A stretch of DNA of 64,000 bases from Acetobacter fallax (GTDB lineage: Bacteria; Pseudomonadota; Alphaproteobacteria; Acetobacterales; Acetobacteraceae). The notes below the pieces were generated by a model. The model saw only the letters and a list, made by a program, of their open reading frames with translations. It did not search any database and was not told where the DNA came from. Of this stretch, positions 39,547-48,945 are shown piece by piece. The number at the start of each line of letters is the position of its first letter. Positions within the stretch are counted from its first letter, which is position 1. The DNA lies in contig NZ_WOSX01000015.1 of the NCBI RefSeq assembly GCF_011516735.1, positions 1 through 64,000 of the forward strand, read 5' to 3'. The translations under genes were made by a program, and so were the position numbers.

Positions 39547-40152
39547 ATGAAGCTTCTCCATCTCGATTCCAGCATTCTTCCCGCCGACAGCTCGGTCAGC
39601 CGGACGATTTCGGCCGCCGTTGTCAGTCAGTTCCGGACCCTTCAGTCTGATCTGACCGTGACCCGGCGCGATCTGGTAGCGGACCCGCTGCCGCATATGA
39701 CACTCGCCAACCTGCCGCCGGCCCATCCTGGCTCAGTTCCCGGCAACGAGGCCGATCGTGCCGCGAGCGCGCTGGTTCTGGAAGAATTTCTGGGCGCCGA
39801 TATCGTGGTGATCGGTGCGCCGATGTATAATTTCACCATCCCGACACAGCTCAAGGCATGGATCGATCGTATCCTGGTCCCCGGCAGCACCTTCCGTTAC
39901 GGATCTGATGGCGTGGAAGGACTTGCAAAAGGCAAACGCGTGATCATCGCTCTGTCGCGCGGCAGCTTCTATGGTCAGGAAACACCTTACGCCACTGCGG
40001 AGCACACAGAGACCTATCTGCGCACGGTGTTCGGATTCATCGGGATCACAGAACCGGAGATCATTGTCGCGGAAGGTATCGCCCGTGGCGAGGAACAACG
40101 TGCGGCAGCGCTTGAAGCCGCTCACCAGGCGGCGGCATCCTTACATCTCTGA
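39547..40152 (+). CDS. azoR: FMN-dependent NADH-azoreductase
   Basis: The 201-residue flavodoxin-fold oxidoreductase reduces azo compounds and quinones. It opens with [22 protein letters not shown] and has the FMN-loop [19 protein letters not shown] and SRGSFYG. The ATG at 39547 starts the conserved N-terminus; the longer open frame is the divergent promoter region. Control by the adjacent HxlR protein is likely. Confidence 0.92.
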   Translation: MKLLHLDSSILPADSSVSRTISAAVVSQFRTLQSDLTVTRRDLVADPLPHMTLANLPPAHPGSVPGNEADRAASALVLEEFLGADIVVIGAPMYNFTIPTQLKAWIDRILVPGSTFRYGSDGVEGLAKGKRVIIALSRGSFYGQETPYATAEHTETYLRTVFGFIGITEPEIIVAEGIARGEEQRAAALEAAHQAAASLHL

Positions 40153-40211
40153 CACTACCCGCCTCGCATCCGTCAGCCGCAAAGGCTGGCGGCAACCCGG
40201 CCCTGTCAGCG

Positions 40212-40357
40212 TGACGTATTGATCTGTGATTTTTCAAAGGGCTGGCAGAAGACCGGGTTCCGCCCTTACCCCGAAGGGGTCACGGCCCCCTTCACCCCGA
40301 CCCGTTGATTAACAGGCCGGTTTCCGGAAGTTCACGACTTCATCAGCACTTAACGCT
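40212..40357. repeat. shortened copy of the palindromic repeat
   Basis: This copy contains GACGTATTGATCTGTGATTT, TTTTCAAAGGGCTGGCAGAA, an AAGGGGTCACGGCCCCCTT hairpin, CCGGTTTCCGGAAGTTC and a terminal CATCAGCACTTAACG. The core CCAAAGGTC hairpin is degraded and the CAGGGCAAAGCCCTG module is missing. It lies between azoR and the kinase pseudogene. Confidence 0.65.
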
Positions 40358-40434
40358 GGCAGAAACATGCATCCGGTGAGCGATAGCCGCGTGACTCAGA
40401 CCAAAGAGGCTGCCACGTCCGGAACGCCGGTGGA

Positions 40435-40883
40435 ACGACGTCCATCTCAGTCCGCATCTTCACCATCCGCTTCCTGCCCCCGAAATTTCCAAAAAGCGTC
40501 CGATTTCCAAAGCATAAATTAGCCTTCCGGCGCAGCTTATACTCACGACACCACCGGATCAGAAATGTCCGTGATTCGTCATTCTCACCGCTTTTGACAG
40601 GCCGTTCCTGAAGATTGCGCACACACTCATCATCGCAGTTCCGCGCGAGGCAGCGCAGCCGTCGCAAGCCAGCCGCAAACCTCTTCCATAATCCACGCCG
40701 GCGATGCCGCGGCGCTCATGACCATCTGTTGGCGGACGCGGCTGACTGAAGCCACCAGGCTGCCAGTTAAAAACCATCTGGCTCCACCATATGAATTTCG
40801 CGCCGTTCGGCCAGTCTGTTTGCCAGCCAGCTCTTTCCTGAACCACTATTACCCATAATCAGGATGCGACGCGCCGCATTCAT
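40435..40883 (-). pseudogene. decayed P-loop kinase of the adenylate kinase/FlaR-like type
   Basis: From an ATG at 40883 (GGAGAG just upstream) the frame reads RILIMGNSGSGKSWLANRLAER, a Walker A start, then stops at about 40767. Homologous pieces continue in other frames: NWQPGGFSQPRP, AWIMEEVCGWLATAALPRAE, and DDECVRNLQERP through GNFGGRKRMVKMRTEM. They keep the family order (P-loop, W-x-PGGF, WxxEGxYGWLA, DxxWEEC, ERLF-like, GRK). At least three frame changes and several stops make it nonfunctional. Confidence 0.85.
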
Positions 40884-41110
40884 CGTTCTCTCCTGCGTGA
40901 CTCCGTGCGGCTGCTGTCATCATCATGCACCGGAAATACTCCGGGCAGGTCGTTTCAGGATCAGTCATTCCGTTACAGTAACGCAATACCCATCTATGGC
41001 TTTCATGTCAGGCGACCGGATACCAGCGATGTCGCAAAATACAGTTGTCCGCATCAGGCATCATCGCCAGAAAATAATGACAGCCAGAACGCGGCGACTT
41101 CGGGGCGATC

Positions 41111-41971
41111 ATGCAGCGGAAAACAACACCGGACACCTCACCACTCTGGTCCTCGACAGCGGCGGGCGTTGCCCGGCTGCGCGCACTGCATCAGGTGACA
41201 GACGGCGGGGCCATATTCCCGGACCCGCTGGCGCTGCGGATTCTCGGGAATAGCACTGAACAGTATTCACGGAGTGCAAAGGAACACCCGGAGCGGGTAA
41301 CGCCGTTCCGGCTGTTCATTGCGGCACGAAGCCGGATTGCTGAGGATGCGCTGGCAGAGGCTGTGCAGCGAGGCGTGAGGCAGGTGGTGATCCTGGGCGC
41401 GGGGCTGGATACGTTCGGACTGCGAAATCCCTGGCCGAATGTTCAGGTTTTTGAGGTCGATCAGGTGGCTTTGCAGGGCTTCAAACGGGAGCGGATCGCC
41501 GCGGCGGCACTTCATGTGCCGGAAACGCTGCATTTCATCACCACGGATTTCCGGCTTGGAACACTCGCCAAAACGCTGCGGGCAGGCGGTGTGGATCTGA
41601 CCCGGCCGGTATTTTTCATCTGGCTGGGCGTTATGATCTATCTGAACCGGGCGGCGATTGACGCAACGCTCAACTGTGTCTCGCAGGCTCCGGATGCAGA
41701 GATCGTGTTCGATTACGGAGTGCCGGTGGAGAGCTTCTCGCCTGCGGTACGACGCAATGTGGATGAACGGGCAAAAAGTGTGGCGGAACGCGGAGAACCA
41801 TGGGTCAGCCGTTTTTCACCTGAGGCAATGCAGGCTCTGCTAACCGGACATGGATTTGCGATTACGGAGGATTTTGACAAAGCGGCGATGAACCTCCGCT
41901 TCGGGCTTCCTGAGCCGGCGCCGGATCAGCGCGCCGGCTCACACGTGGTCCTTGCCCGTGTTGCGCCATGA
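41111..41971 (+). CDS. class I SAM-dependent methyltransferase (LCMT/PPM family)
   Basis: The 286-residue protein of the leucine carboxyl methyltransferase-like family has TAAGVARLRALHQ near the start, then VRQVVILGAGLDTFGLR as the SAM-binding loop, VFEVDQ for ribose contact, and FFIWLGVMIYL in place of the usual WEGVT/MYL segment. Bacterial members methylate varied, mostly unknown, small-molecule carboxyls or hydroxyls. It is a single gene. Two ATGs precede in other frames; the chosen one fits the family. Confidence 0.88.
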   Translation: MQRKTTPDTSPLWSSTAAGVARLRALHQVTDGGAIFPDPLALRILGNSTEQYSRSAKEHPERVTPFRLFIAARSRIAEDALAEAVQRGVRQVVILGAGLDTFGLRNPWPNVQVFEVDQVALQGFKRERIAAAALHVPETLHFITTDFRLGTLAKTLRAGGVDLTRPVFFIWLGVMIYLNRAAIDATLNCVSQAPDAEIVFDYGVPVESFSPAVRRNVDERAKSVAERGEPWVSRFSPEAMQALLTGHGFAITEDFDKAAMNLRFGLPEPAPDQRAGSHVVLARVAP

Positions 41972-42167
41972 AGCTGCCTGCAGTCGATGCCTCTTTTAGC
42001 GGGACGTAGATTATCCCTTTAACGGCAGGAACTTTTCTGGCGGCAGATAAGGCCAGCCCGGCACATCAGCCGGACCGGCTCTGCTCAGCTGCCGGCGCAG
42101 TTCTCACGGAGAGACTGCCCCAAACAACTGAACGCCCTCAGGCGGCCCTGATCCCGGACGATCAGAC

Positions 42168-42599
42168 TCAGCCGTTCAGCGTCGCATCAAGCGTGATGTC
42201 AGCCTTAAACAGCTTCGAGACCGGGCAACCCGCCTTGGCCTTCCCCGCCAGTTCGGCGAACTGCTCCTGAGTCGCGCCAGGAACGGTTCCGGTCAGCGCC
42301 AGATGAATCGCCGGAATGGCAAAGCCCCCCTCCTGCTTCTCAAGCGAAACAGTGGCTTTCGTGTCGAGCGCCGTCGCCGTCAGACCAGCCTCACCAAGGA
42401 TCAGTGAAAGCGCCATCGTGAAACAAGCGGCATGAGCCGCGCCAATCAGTTCTTCCGGATTGGAGCCGGGCTTGCCTTCAAAGCGGGTGTTGAAGCCATA
42501 AGGCTGGTCTTTCAGGGCACCACTCTCGGTGGAGATCAGGCCTTTGCCCTCTTTGATCGTGCCTTCCCAGTGGGCGGTGCCGAATTTTTTGATGGTCAT
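42168..42599 (-). CDS. OsmC family peroxiredoxin
   Basis: This 143-residue thiol peroxidase has two redox cysteines in the conserved positions AHAACFTMAL (about residue 60) and AKAGCPVSKLF (about residue 126). The N-terminus GTAHWEGTIKEGKGLISTESGAL is characteristic of OsmC. It detoxifies organic hydroperoxides in the cytoplasm. Confidence 0.95.
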   Translation of the reverse strand: MTIKKFGTAHWEGTIKEGKGLISTESGALKDQPYGFNTRFEGKPGSNPEELIGAAHAACFTMALSLILGEAGLTATALDTKATVSLEKQEGGFAIPAIHLALTGTVPGATQEQFAELAGKAKAGCPVSKLFKADITLDATLNG

Positions 42600-42963
42600 G
42601 TTCTGTGCTCCTGTCGATGGCCGGATCGGCCTGACTTTTTATCCTCGGAGTGAAACGCATGCGGGAGGGGGCTGGTTGCCGCGCAGCTCTGACGAGAGCG
42701 AAGGGCTGGCCTGGCACAAGGGTCTGCCTGCGGGTTGCTCGCAAAGAGATGATGTCGCGGGAAACGGCATTCGCGTGCATACCGGAGCCCATGCACGGTT
42801 CATGCACATCGCGCAGAACATGCCAGCCGCCCGCCCCGACCGGTGCGCGGTGGCGGTCTTCTGTGCCTGGTTTGTCTGTTCCGTCCGGCCCCGCCAGGCC
42901 ATTATCCGGTTGTGAAGGGTTCTGCTCCACAGCCTGTCGCGCCGTATCTGTCCGGAGAGTCTT
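42600..42963. other. divergent intergenic region osmC/mqo
   Basis: The region presumably holds both promoters. No gene is supported; frames here are short and featureless. GGAGAG at about 42954 is the mqo ribosome site. Confidence 0.5.
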
Positions 42964-44460
42964 ATGAGTGCTGCCACGACCGAAGTTCGTTCCTCAACGG
43001 ACGTTGTCCTGATCGGTGGAGGAGTGATGAGTGCCACGCTCGGCACCTTCCTCAACACATTGCAGCCGGACTGGACGATCGACATGTTCGAACGCCTGGA
43101 CGATGTCGCGCAGGAAAGCTCGAATGCATGGAACAACGCCGGCACCGGCCACTCCGCCCTGTGCGAACTGAATTACACCACAGAGAACGCCGACGGCAGC
43201 ATCGACATCAGCAAGGCGGTGAACGTCAACGAACAGTTTCAGGTCTCGCGTCAGTTCTGGTCCTTCCTGGTAAAAACCGGACAGATCCCCAACCCGCGCG
43301 ATTTCATCACCCCCGTCCCGCATATGAGCTTCGTCTGGGGCAACGCGAATGTCGATTTCCTGCGCCGTCGTTATGAGGCGCTGAAGGATCACCCGCTGTT
43401 TGCCGGAATGCGTTATTCCGAGGATGCCGAACAGCTGAAACAGTGGATGCCGCTGGTCATGAAGGACCGGATTCCAGGGCAGAAACTGGCGGCAACGTGG
43501 ATCGCGGCAGGCTCGGACGTGAATTTCGGTGCACTGACACATCTTCTGTTCGGAGCGCTGAAGGCAAAACCGGGAATTGCACTTCATACCGGGCATGAAG
43601 TGGAAGACATCAGCCGCAATCCTGACGGCCGCTGGGACGTTAAAGTCAAATCGCTTTCGACAGGCCGGACGCGCACGGTCAGCGCACGGTTTATCTTCAT
43701 CGGCGCCGGCGGCGCGGCGCTGCAGCTGCTGCAAAAGACGGGCATTCCGGAATCCCACGGTGTGGGCGGCTTCCCGGTCAGCGGGCAGTTCCTGCGGTGC
43801 AAAAACCCACAGGTGATCGCGACGCATCGGGCGAAAGTGTATGGCAAGGCCTCGGTCGGTGCCCCGCCAATGTCGGTACCGCATCTGGATACCCGCATGA
43901 TCAGCGGCGAGGCCTCCCTGCTGTTCGGACCTTATGCGGGTTTCTCGACACGATTCCTCAAGAAAGGCTCTCTGTTCGACCTGCCATTCTCCATTCGCGG
44001 CAACAATATCGGCGCGATTATGGCTGTGGCACGCAGCAACTGGGCGCTGACGAAATATCTGATCCAGCAGGTGATGCAGAGCAATGCTGACCGCATGAGA
44101 GCGCTGCGGGAGTTTGTTCCGGATGCGCGGGATGAAGACTGGGAACTGATCGTCGCCGGTCAGCGGGTGCAGGTCATCAAGGCCGATCCGAAAAAAGGTG
44201 GCGTGCTGCAGTTCGGCACCGAGGTGATCAGTTCAGCGGATGGCAGCGTCGCCGCCCTGCTGGGCGCGTCACCAGGCGCCTCGACAGCCGCGCCAATCAT
44301 GCTGACTGTCCTGAAGAAATGCTTCCCGACACAGCTTGCTGGCTGGGAAGCGAAGCTGAAAGAGATGGTCCCGTCCTACGGCACAAAACTCGCGGACAAC
44401 CCGGATTTCTGCGCGAAGATGCATCAGGAAACGACGGACGCGCTTCAGCTCGAAAGCTGA
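42964..44460 (+). CDS. mqo: malate:quinone oxidoreductase
   Basis: The 498-residue FAD protein oxidises malate and passes electrons to membrane quinone. The FAD fingerprint is DVVLIGGGVMSATLGTFLN; the family blocks NAWNNAGTGHSALCELNYT, FQVSRQFW, HMSFVWG and LLGASPGASTAAPIML are all present. The start has GGAGAG about 6 bases upstream. It is followed by the DUF1272 gene. Confidence 0.97.
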   Translation: MSAATTEVRSSTDVVLIGGGVMSATLGTFLNTLQPDWTIDMFERLDDVAQESSNAWNNAGTGHSALCELNYTTENADGSIDISKAVNVNEQFQVSRQFWSFLVKTGQIPNPRDFITPVPHMSFVWGNANVDFLRRRYEALKDHPLFAGMRYSEDAEQLKQWMPLVMKDRIPGQKLAATWIAAGSDVNFGALTHLLFGALKAKPGIALHTGHEVEDISRNPDGRWDVKVKSLSTGRTRTVSARFIFIGAGGAALQLLQKTGIPESHGVGGFPVSGQFLRCKNPQVIATHRAKVYGKASVGAPPMSVPHLDTRMISGEASLLFGPYAGFSTRFLKKGSLFDLPFSIRGNNIGAIMAVARSNWALTKYLIQQVMQSNADRMRALREFVPDARDEDWELIVAGQRVQVIKADPKKGGVLQFGTEVISSADGSVAALLGASPGASTAAPIMLTVLKKCFPTQLAGWEAKLKEMVPSYGTKLADNPDFCAKMHQETTDALQLES

Positions 44461-44496
44461 AGCCTCCTCCCGTCACAGCGACAGAGGACAACCCGG

Positions 44497-44748
44497 ATGC
44501 TTGAACTGCGCCCAAACTGCGAGTGCTGTGATCGCGACCTGCCTCCGGCCAGCGAAGAAGCGCGGATCTGTTCTTTTGAATGTACGTTCTGTGCAGGCTG
44601 TGCGCGTGACGTGTTGTCCGGGCTCTGCCCGAACTGCGGCGGAAACCTCGTCCGCCGCCCCATCCGGCCTGCCCACATGCTCAGCCGGTCCCCTGCCTCG
44701 ACAAAACGGGTTCTGAAAGCCGAAGGCTGCGCCACGCTCGCAGCGTAA
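44497..44748 (+). CDS. DUF1272 zinc-ribbon-like protein
   Basis: The 83-residue protein has nine cysteines in the family pattern MLELRPNCECCDRDLPP, ARICSFECTFCAGCARDVLSG, LCPNCGGNL, suggesting one or two bound zinc ions. Its function is unknown. It begins 36 bases after mqo on the same strand and may be co-transcribed. Confidence 0.88.
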   Translation: MLELRPNCECCDRDLPPASEEARICSFECTFCAGCARDVLSGLCPNCGGNLVRRPIRPAHMLSRSPASTKRVLKAEGCATLAA

Positions 44749-44798
44749 AAACAGTGTCAGTCGTTTCATTCCCTCCGGATCCGGACGACAAAAACCCG

Positions 44799-45066
44799 TC
44801 ACGCGTCATCCCGATCCGTGGCGACGAACAGACGCGGGGCCGTGCCAACAAAACGCCGGAATAAGGCGGAAAACGCCCCCGGTGTCTCATAGCCCTAAGC
44901 CTGGAACACCCGCATGACAGTGTCGCCGTTAATCAGCATCGGCATAGCACATCAGCACACGCGCGTGCTGACGCCAGACAGAGAGCGTGCAGCCAGGGGC
45001 GCGACCTCGAAAGAGCCAGTCGTGCAGTGTCCGGCCTTCGGAAGGAAATGCAATATCGGAACGCAT
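44799..45066 (-). pseudogene. decayed AraC-family regulator, C-terminal remnant
   Basis: From an ATG at 45066 the frame gives RSDIAFPSEGRTLHDWLF and LSVWRQHARADVL before a TGA. In the next frame follow LINGDTVMRVFQA, a TAG, then GYETPGAFSALFRRFVGTAPRLF, ending at 44799. These are the linker, first and second recognition helices of AraC/YdeC-like regulators (W-R-Q-x-A-R and GYxSPxAFxxxFRxxxGxxP). Much of the first helix-turn-helix is deleted. It lies between DUF1272 and minE. Confidence 0.8.
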
Positions 45067-45207
45067 GAGTCTGTCCGTCTGGTGTGACGGAGCAATTTTA
45101 CCGTTTCGCGCTCATGCTTTCCCGATGCAATCAGACGAACTCTGCGGCAGATCGGCCAGAATGATCCGCGTCTGACCACATGGACCTCGTAACAGAACAT
45201 GGAATCA

Positions 45208-45242
45208 CAAAAAAACCCGCCCGGACTAAAATCCGGACGGGT
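45208..45242 (-). terminator. intrinsic terminator of minCDE
   Basis: ACCCGCCCGGA and TCCGGACGGGT form an 11-bp stem with one G-U pair around CTAAAA, and the minus strand reads out into seven T. It is 51 bases past the minE stop. Confidence 0.88.
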
Positions 45243-45292
45243 CTTCCTGTGAGATGGCCGGTCAAAAACGGATCGCGGTCAGCCAGTCCTGG

Positions 45293-45598
45293 TCAGCCAG
45301 CCTTTTTCTCAGCAGTCTTCACATCACCCGACGGCTTGCCATCTGTCAGTCCCGGCACCTCAATATCGATTTCAAGCATGGAGCAGTTGGCACCACGGTC
45401 GAGTTTGACCTGAACCTTATCCTGATCGACCGAAACATGCCGGCGGATCACCTCCATGATCTCCTTCTGGAGCTGAAGCAGGAGGTCGGACTTCCCTTCC
45501 CCCACGCTGGTGCGTTCGTGCGCAAGAAGGATCTGCAACCGGTCCCGGGCAACGGGCGCCGAAGATTTCTTCTGAAAGAGACTTGAGAGGAAGCTCAT
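45293..45598 (-). CDS. minE: cell division topological specificity factor MinE
   Basis: The 101-residue protein has an N-terminal amphipathic membrane-targeting segment MSFLSSLFQ, the MinD-activating [14 protein letters not shown], and a C-terminal dimerisation domain. It stimulates the MinD ATPase so that MinCD stays at the poles. Its ATG overlaps the minD stop by four bases. Confidence 0.96.
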   Translation of the reverse strand: MSFLSSLFQKKSSAPVARDRLQILLAHERTSVGEGKSDLLLQLQKEIMEVIRRHVSVDQDKVQVKLDRGANCSMLEIDIEVPGLTDGKPSGDVKTAEKKAG

Positions 45599-46410
45599 GC
45601 CGCACCTCGCTTAAAGAGCCAGTCAAACAGGCCTTTTTTTTCGGTCGGGACTGTAACGTCGATTTTTTCGCCGATGAGACGCCGGGCCGCTTCGATATAA
45701 GCTTTGGCGGGCGCGCTCTCCGGGGCGGCCAGCGTGACCGGAGCGCCCACGTTCGAAGCGCTCAGCACCTCAGAACTCTCGGGGATGATGCCTATGAGCG
45801 GGATGGAAAGAATGTCCAGCACATCATCGACGCTGAGCATTTCGCCGCGCGCGGCACGGGCCGGATCATAGCGGGTCAGCAGGAGATGTTTGGGCATCTT
45901 CTCACCGGCCTTGGCCTTTTCGGTGGTGCTGTCGAGCATCCCGATGATGCGATCGCTGTCACGAACGGAAGAAACTTCCGGATTGGTCACGATCACAGCC
46001 TGGTCAGCGTGAGCCATCGCGAGCTGGGCGCCGCGCTCGATGCCGGCAGGGCTGTCACAGACCACCCAGTCGAACTTCTCTTTCAGCTCAGCCATGACTT
46101 TCGCCACGCCTTCCGCAGTCAGCGCGTCTTTATCGCGGGTCTGCGAGGCGGGCAGCAGCGACAGGTTGTCGAGCCGCTTGTCCTTGATCAGAGCCTGAGC
46201 GAGTTTTGCATCTCCCTGAATGACGTTGACCAGATCGAACACGACCCGGCGCTCGGCACCCATGACCAGATCGAGGTTCCGCAGGCCGACGTCAAAATCA
46301 ACCACGACAACGGACTTGCCTGTTTTTGCGAGTGCCGCGCCGAGAGCAGCGGTAGTCGTTGTCTTTCCGACACCGCCCTTGCCCGATGTGACGACGAGAA
46401 CCTGCGCCAT
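45595..46410 (-). CDS. minD: septum site-determining ATPase MinD
   Basis: The 271-residue protein from [23 protein letters not shown] has a deviant Walker A (GKGGVGKT), [10 protein letters not shown] and [10 protein letters not shown]. The C-terminal amphipathic membrane-binding helix is seen in [12 protein letters not shown] chose 46410 over 46428 because AAGGA lies 10 bases upstream and the family starts there. It recruits MinC. Confidence 0.96.
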   Translation of the reverse strand: MAQVLVVTSGKGGVGKTTTTAALGAALAKTGKSVVVVDFDVGLRNLDLVMGAERRVVFDLVNVIQGDAKLAQALIKDKRLDNLSLLPASQTRDKDALTAEGVAKVMAELKEKFDWVVCDSPAGIERGAQLAMAHADQAVIVTNPEVSSVRDSDRIIGMLDSTTEKAKAGEKMPKHLLLTRYDPARAARGEMLSVDDVLDILSIPLIGIIPESSEVLSASNVGAPVTLAAPESAPAKAYIEAARRLIGEKIDVTVPTEKKGLFDWLFKRGAA

Positions 46411-46541
46411 AAACTGTCCGTCCTTCATGCTTTTTTCGACTCACGCTCAGCGAGAGCAATTGATCTGGGTGTGTAATGTGAGGTCAGACAACGGGCAATG
46501 TAAAACCGAAGATCTTACAGAAAGTTATTCACGTCCCGGAC

Positions 46542-47273
46542 TCAGCTCACCGCCCGCAAAGTCAGCGTGTCATCGACAAGAACTGCCTGGGCCGCTTTAC
46601 CGGTCAGAGCCGCGGGCATTTCTTCTGCAATCGCATAGAAGCCATCAATGGCAAGCAGTTCCGCCTCCATGACCCGGGCAAAAATTCTGGCATCGGGCCG
46701 ACCGACAATCCCCGCAATCGCCCTGCCCCGCAGCGCGCCATAGATATGAATGGAGCCGCCGGCGGAAACTTCAGCGCCAGACGCGACTGAGCCCAGCACG
46801 ATCACATCGCCCTCTGCCCAGACGATCTGCTGGCCGGAACGCACAGGCTCCTCGATAATCAGGGAACCAGGCGCAAGCGGAGGCGGCTCGACGGAATCAT
46901 CGGGAATATCGGCTTCGGGCGAAACACGACCGCCAGCAAAGCCATCAGGCCAGTCCCAGGCAGCAAAGACCGGCTCGTCACGATCCGCGCCCTCAATGCC
47001 AATGACATGAATGCCGCGCTCCGTCAGAACGGGCAGAAAATTCTCCAGCCCGGGCGTGTCGGACGGGACAAGGCTGAGATCGAGGATAATGGGTTTGCCA
47101 GCAAAGAACCCGGCAGAGCGGCTGACCTGAAGGTCCAGCGCGTCCAGCCAGATATCCAGCGGCGCTTCCGGGGTCAGGACCAGCGCGAGAAACGAGCGTC
47201 CACCGGCCCGGATTCTTGGCAGGGTTCCCGGGTCCGCGGCGGCAGAGGGCGAGTTCGCTGTCGGGACACTCAC
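46542..47273 (-). CDS. minC: septum site-determining protein MinC
   Basis: The 243-residue FtsZ inhibitor has an N-terminal domain (GRSFLALVLTPEAPLDIWLDAL) and, after a Pro/Asp/Glu-rich linker, the C-terminal beta-helix with repeated glycines (WAEGDVIVLGSVASGAEVSA, GGSIHIYGALRGRAIAG). It is the first gene of minCDE, 131 bases ahead of minD. Confidence 0.95.
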   Translation of the reverse strand: MSVPTANSPSAAADPGTLPRIRAGGRSFLALVLTPEAPLDIWLDALDLQVSRSAGFFAGKPIILDLSLVPSDTPGLENFLPVLTERGIHVIGIEGADRDEPVFAAWDWPDGFAGGRVSPEADIPDDSVEPPPLAPGSLIIEEPVRSGQQIVWAEGDVIVLGSVASGAEVSAGGSIHIYGALRGRAIAGIVGRPDARIFARVMEAELLAIDGFYAIAEEMPAALTGKAAQAVLVDDTLTLRAVS

Positions 47274-47404
47274 TGTTCGGGCGCTCTTTCCATCATATTA
47301 ACGACGCGCCGGGACGCCGCGTCTTTCTCCATCATGGTGGTACCCTGGCGAAATCCGGCTGTCGAGCGCCATCCTTATGACACGTAAACCAGACCTGTGA
47401 TCAG

Positions 47405-47535
47405 GAGGCTGTTTCAAAAGTTTCTCTGCTGCTTAAGGGTGCCCCGCAAAAAGCGCGGCCAGCGTGCGGTTTCGGGCGCCGAAGCGCAAAAAACACACGC
47501 CGGATTGCAGGCAGAGAGACTTTTGAAACATCTTC
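47405..47535. mobile_element. 131-bp MITE-like element with about 25-bp inverted ends
   Basis: Left end GAGGCTGTTTCAAAAGTTTC and right end (reverse complement) GAAGATGTTTCAAAAGTCTC continue as TCTGCTGC/TCTGCCTGC. About 80 bases without coding capacity lie between. The ends resemble those of IS5/IS1031-type elements of acetic acid bacteria, suggesting an internally deleted derivative. No clear three-base duplication was found. Confidence 0.7.
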
Positions 47536-47611
47536 TAAAGGAAGCACGGATACTGATTTCAGATACAGCGCGTCGGGATACTGGCGCACAGCCTGAGGAT
47601 CGCTTAAATCC

Positions 47612-48286
47612 ATGCCCATGCGGATCCTACATCATTTTCCCCTGTCACCTTATTGTCGCAAAGTCCGGCTGGCACTGGGCGAGAAGCGTCTGCCCTATGA
47701 ACCGCTGACAGAGCGGGTCTGGGAGCAGCGCCCTGAGTTCGCGCGCATCAATCCGGCCCGTGAAGTTCCGGTGCTGGTCGAGGATAACGGGCTGACCATC
47801 CCGGACTCGAATGTCATCTGCGAATACCTGGAAGAAGCTTACGCCGATCCGTGTCTGCTGGGCCGCACGCTGGCCGAGCGCGTTGAGGTCCGGCGGCTGG
47901 AGGCGTGGTTTGACCACAAATTCGCACGGGACGTGACAAACAATATCCTCGGCGAAAAAGTCTTCAAGCGGCTGAGCGGGCGCGGCAACCCGGACGGAAA
48001 CGCACTGCGCGTGGGCTATGCGAATATTCGTCCGCACCTGGACTATATCGGCCAGCTTGCCGAGGCGCGGAGCTGGCTGGCGGGCGGGTTTCTGTCGCTG
48101 GCGGATTTCGCCGCGGCGGCGCATCTGTCCTGTCTCGATTTCCTGGGCGAGATCGACTGGAGCAAGTCACCGGCAGCCCGGGACTGGTACGCGCGGATCA
48201 AATCGCGGCCTTGCTTCCGGCCGTTGCTGAATGACCGGGTGCCGGGCATCACCCCGCCGAGCTATTACGGAAATCTCGATTTCTGA
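47612..48286 (+). CDS. fzlA: FzlA-like glutathione S-transferase-fold protein
   Basis: The 224-residue GST-fold protein has an N-terminal thioredoxin-like domain (RILHHFPLSPYCRKVRLALGEK, EVPVLVEDNGLTIPDSNVI) and a helical C-terminal domain. The C-terminal tail LLNDRVPGITPPSYYGNLDF closely resembles that of FzlA, an FtsZ-binding constriction factor in Alphaproteobacteria; general GSTs lack it. Its location beside minCDE supports a division role. An alternative start is the ATG at 47618. Confidence 0.8.
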   Translation: MPMRILHHFPLSPYCRKVRLALGEKRLPYEPLTERVWEQRPEFARINPAREVPVLVEDNGLTIPDSNVICEYLEEAYADPCLLGRTLAERVEVRRLEAWFDHKFARDVTNNILGEKVFKRLSGRGNPDGNALRVGYANIRPHLDYIGQLAEARSWLAGGFLSLADFAAAAHLSCLDFLGEIDWSKSPAARDWYARIKSRPCFRPLLNDRVPGITPPSYYGNLDF

Positions 48287-48945
48287 AGGCTCTCCGCAGC
48301 AACCCGCGAGACGAGATCACATCACGCCACAGGGTGTCCTGTCGAAGGTGAGCTGAAGCTTGCCGAACAGGGTCATGATCCCGACATACTGCCACGAAGT
48401 GCCTTATCTCAGCATGTAATACCCGGAAACGACGCCATCCGGCACAAGACAATCAGCGGGACAGCCACCTTGCAGGTGCAAGGTCGCTCTTCCCTGTGCA
48501 ACAGGCCGGACTCCCACGTCTGCCGTCTGTCATTTTCAATAGTCAGCAGCGCTGTATAGCTCTCCATATGTTTCGGCATAAAATCAGGCAGCCCGAAAAT
48601 AACCGGCGGCAGGAAAGACAAACTGCCCCGGCATCCTGATACAAAACGAAGCAGATACCAGCTTCCCAAAACAAGAGGTCCGGACAAGACAATATTGCTG
48701 ACTGCCCCGCACCGGCCACCACCAGAGCATGCCGACCTCCCCAGACAGGGCACAGCCTCATCGGCCACACGAAACCAACGATTCAGATCAGACAAAACCG
48801 TCAAAACCAGAAGAACAAAATGCCCCCTCTGAACCAGTGCGACCGGAAAGCCTACGCACGACAGCACCGGTCTTGCGATCACAGGGGAGACAGACGCATC
48901 ATACGGTGATACCGGCGACGCAATGACAGCAGACTGACCGGAACT
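48287..48945. other. gene-poor stretch upstream of smr
   Basis: No supported gene. A long minus-strand frame runs through here but is antisense to the smr gene and lacks family features. A short hydrophilic plus-strand frame (48729-48926) is not convincing. Confidence 0.45.
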
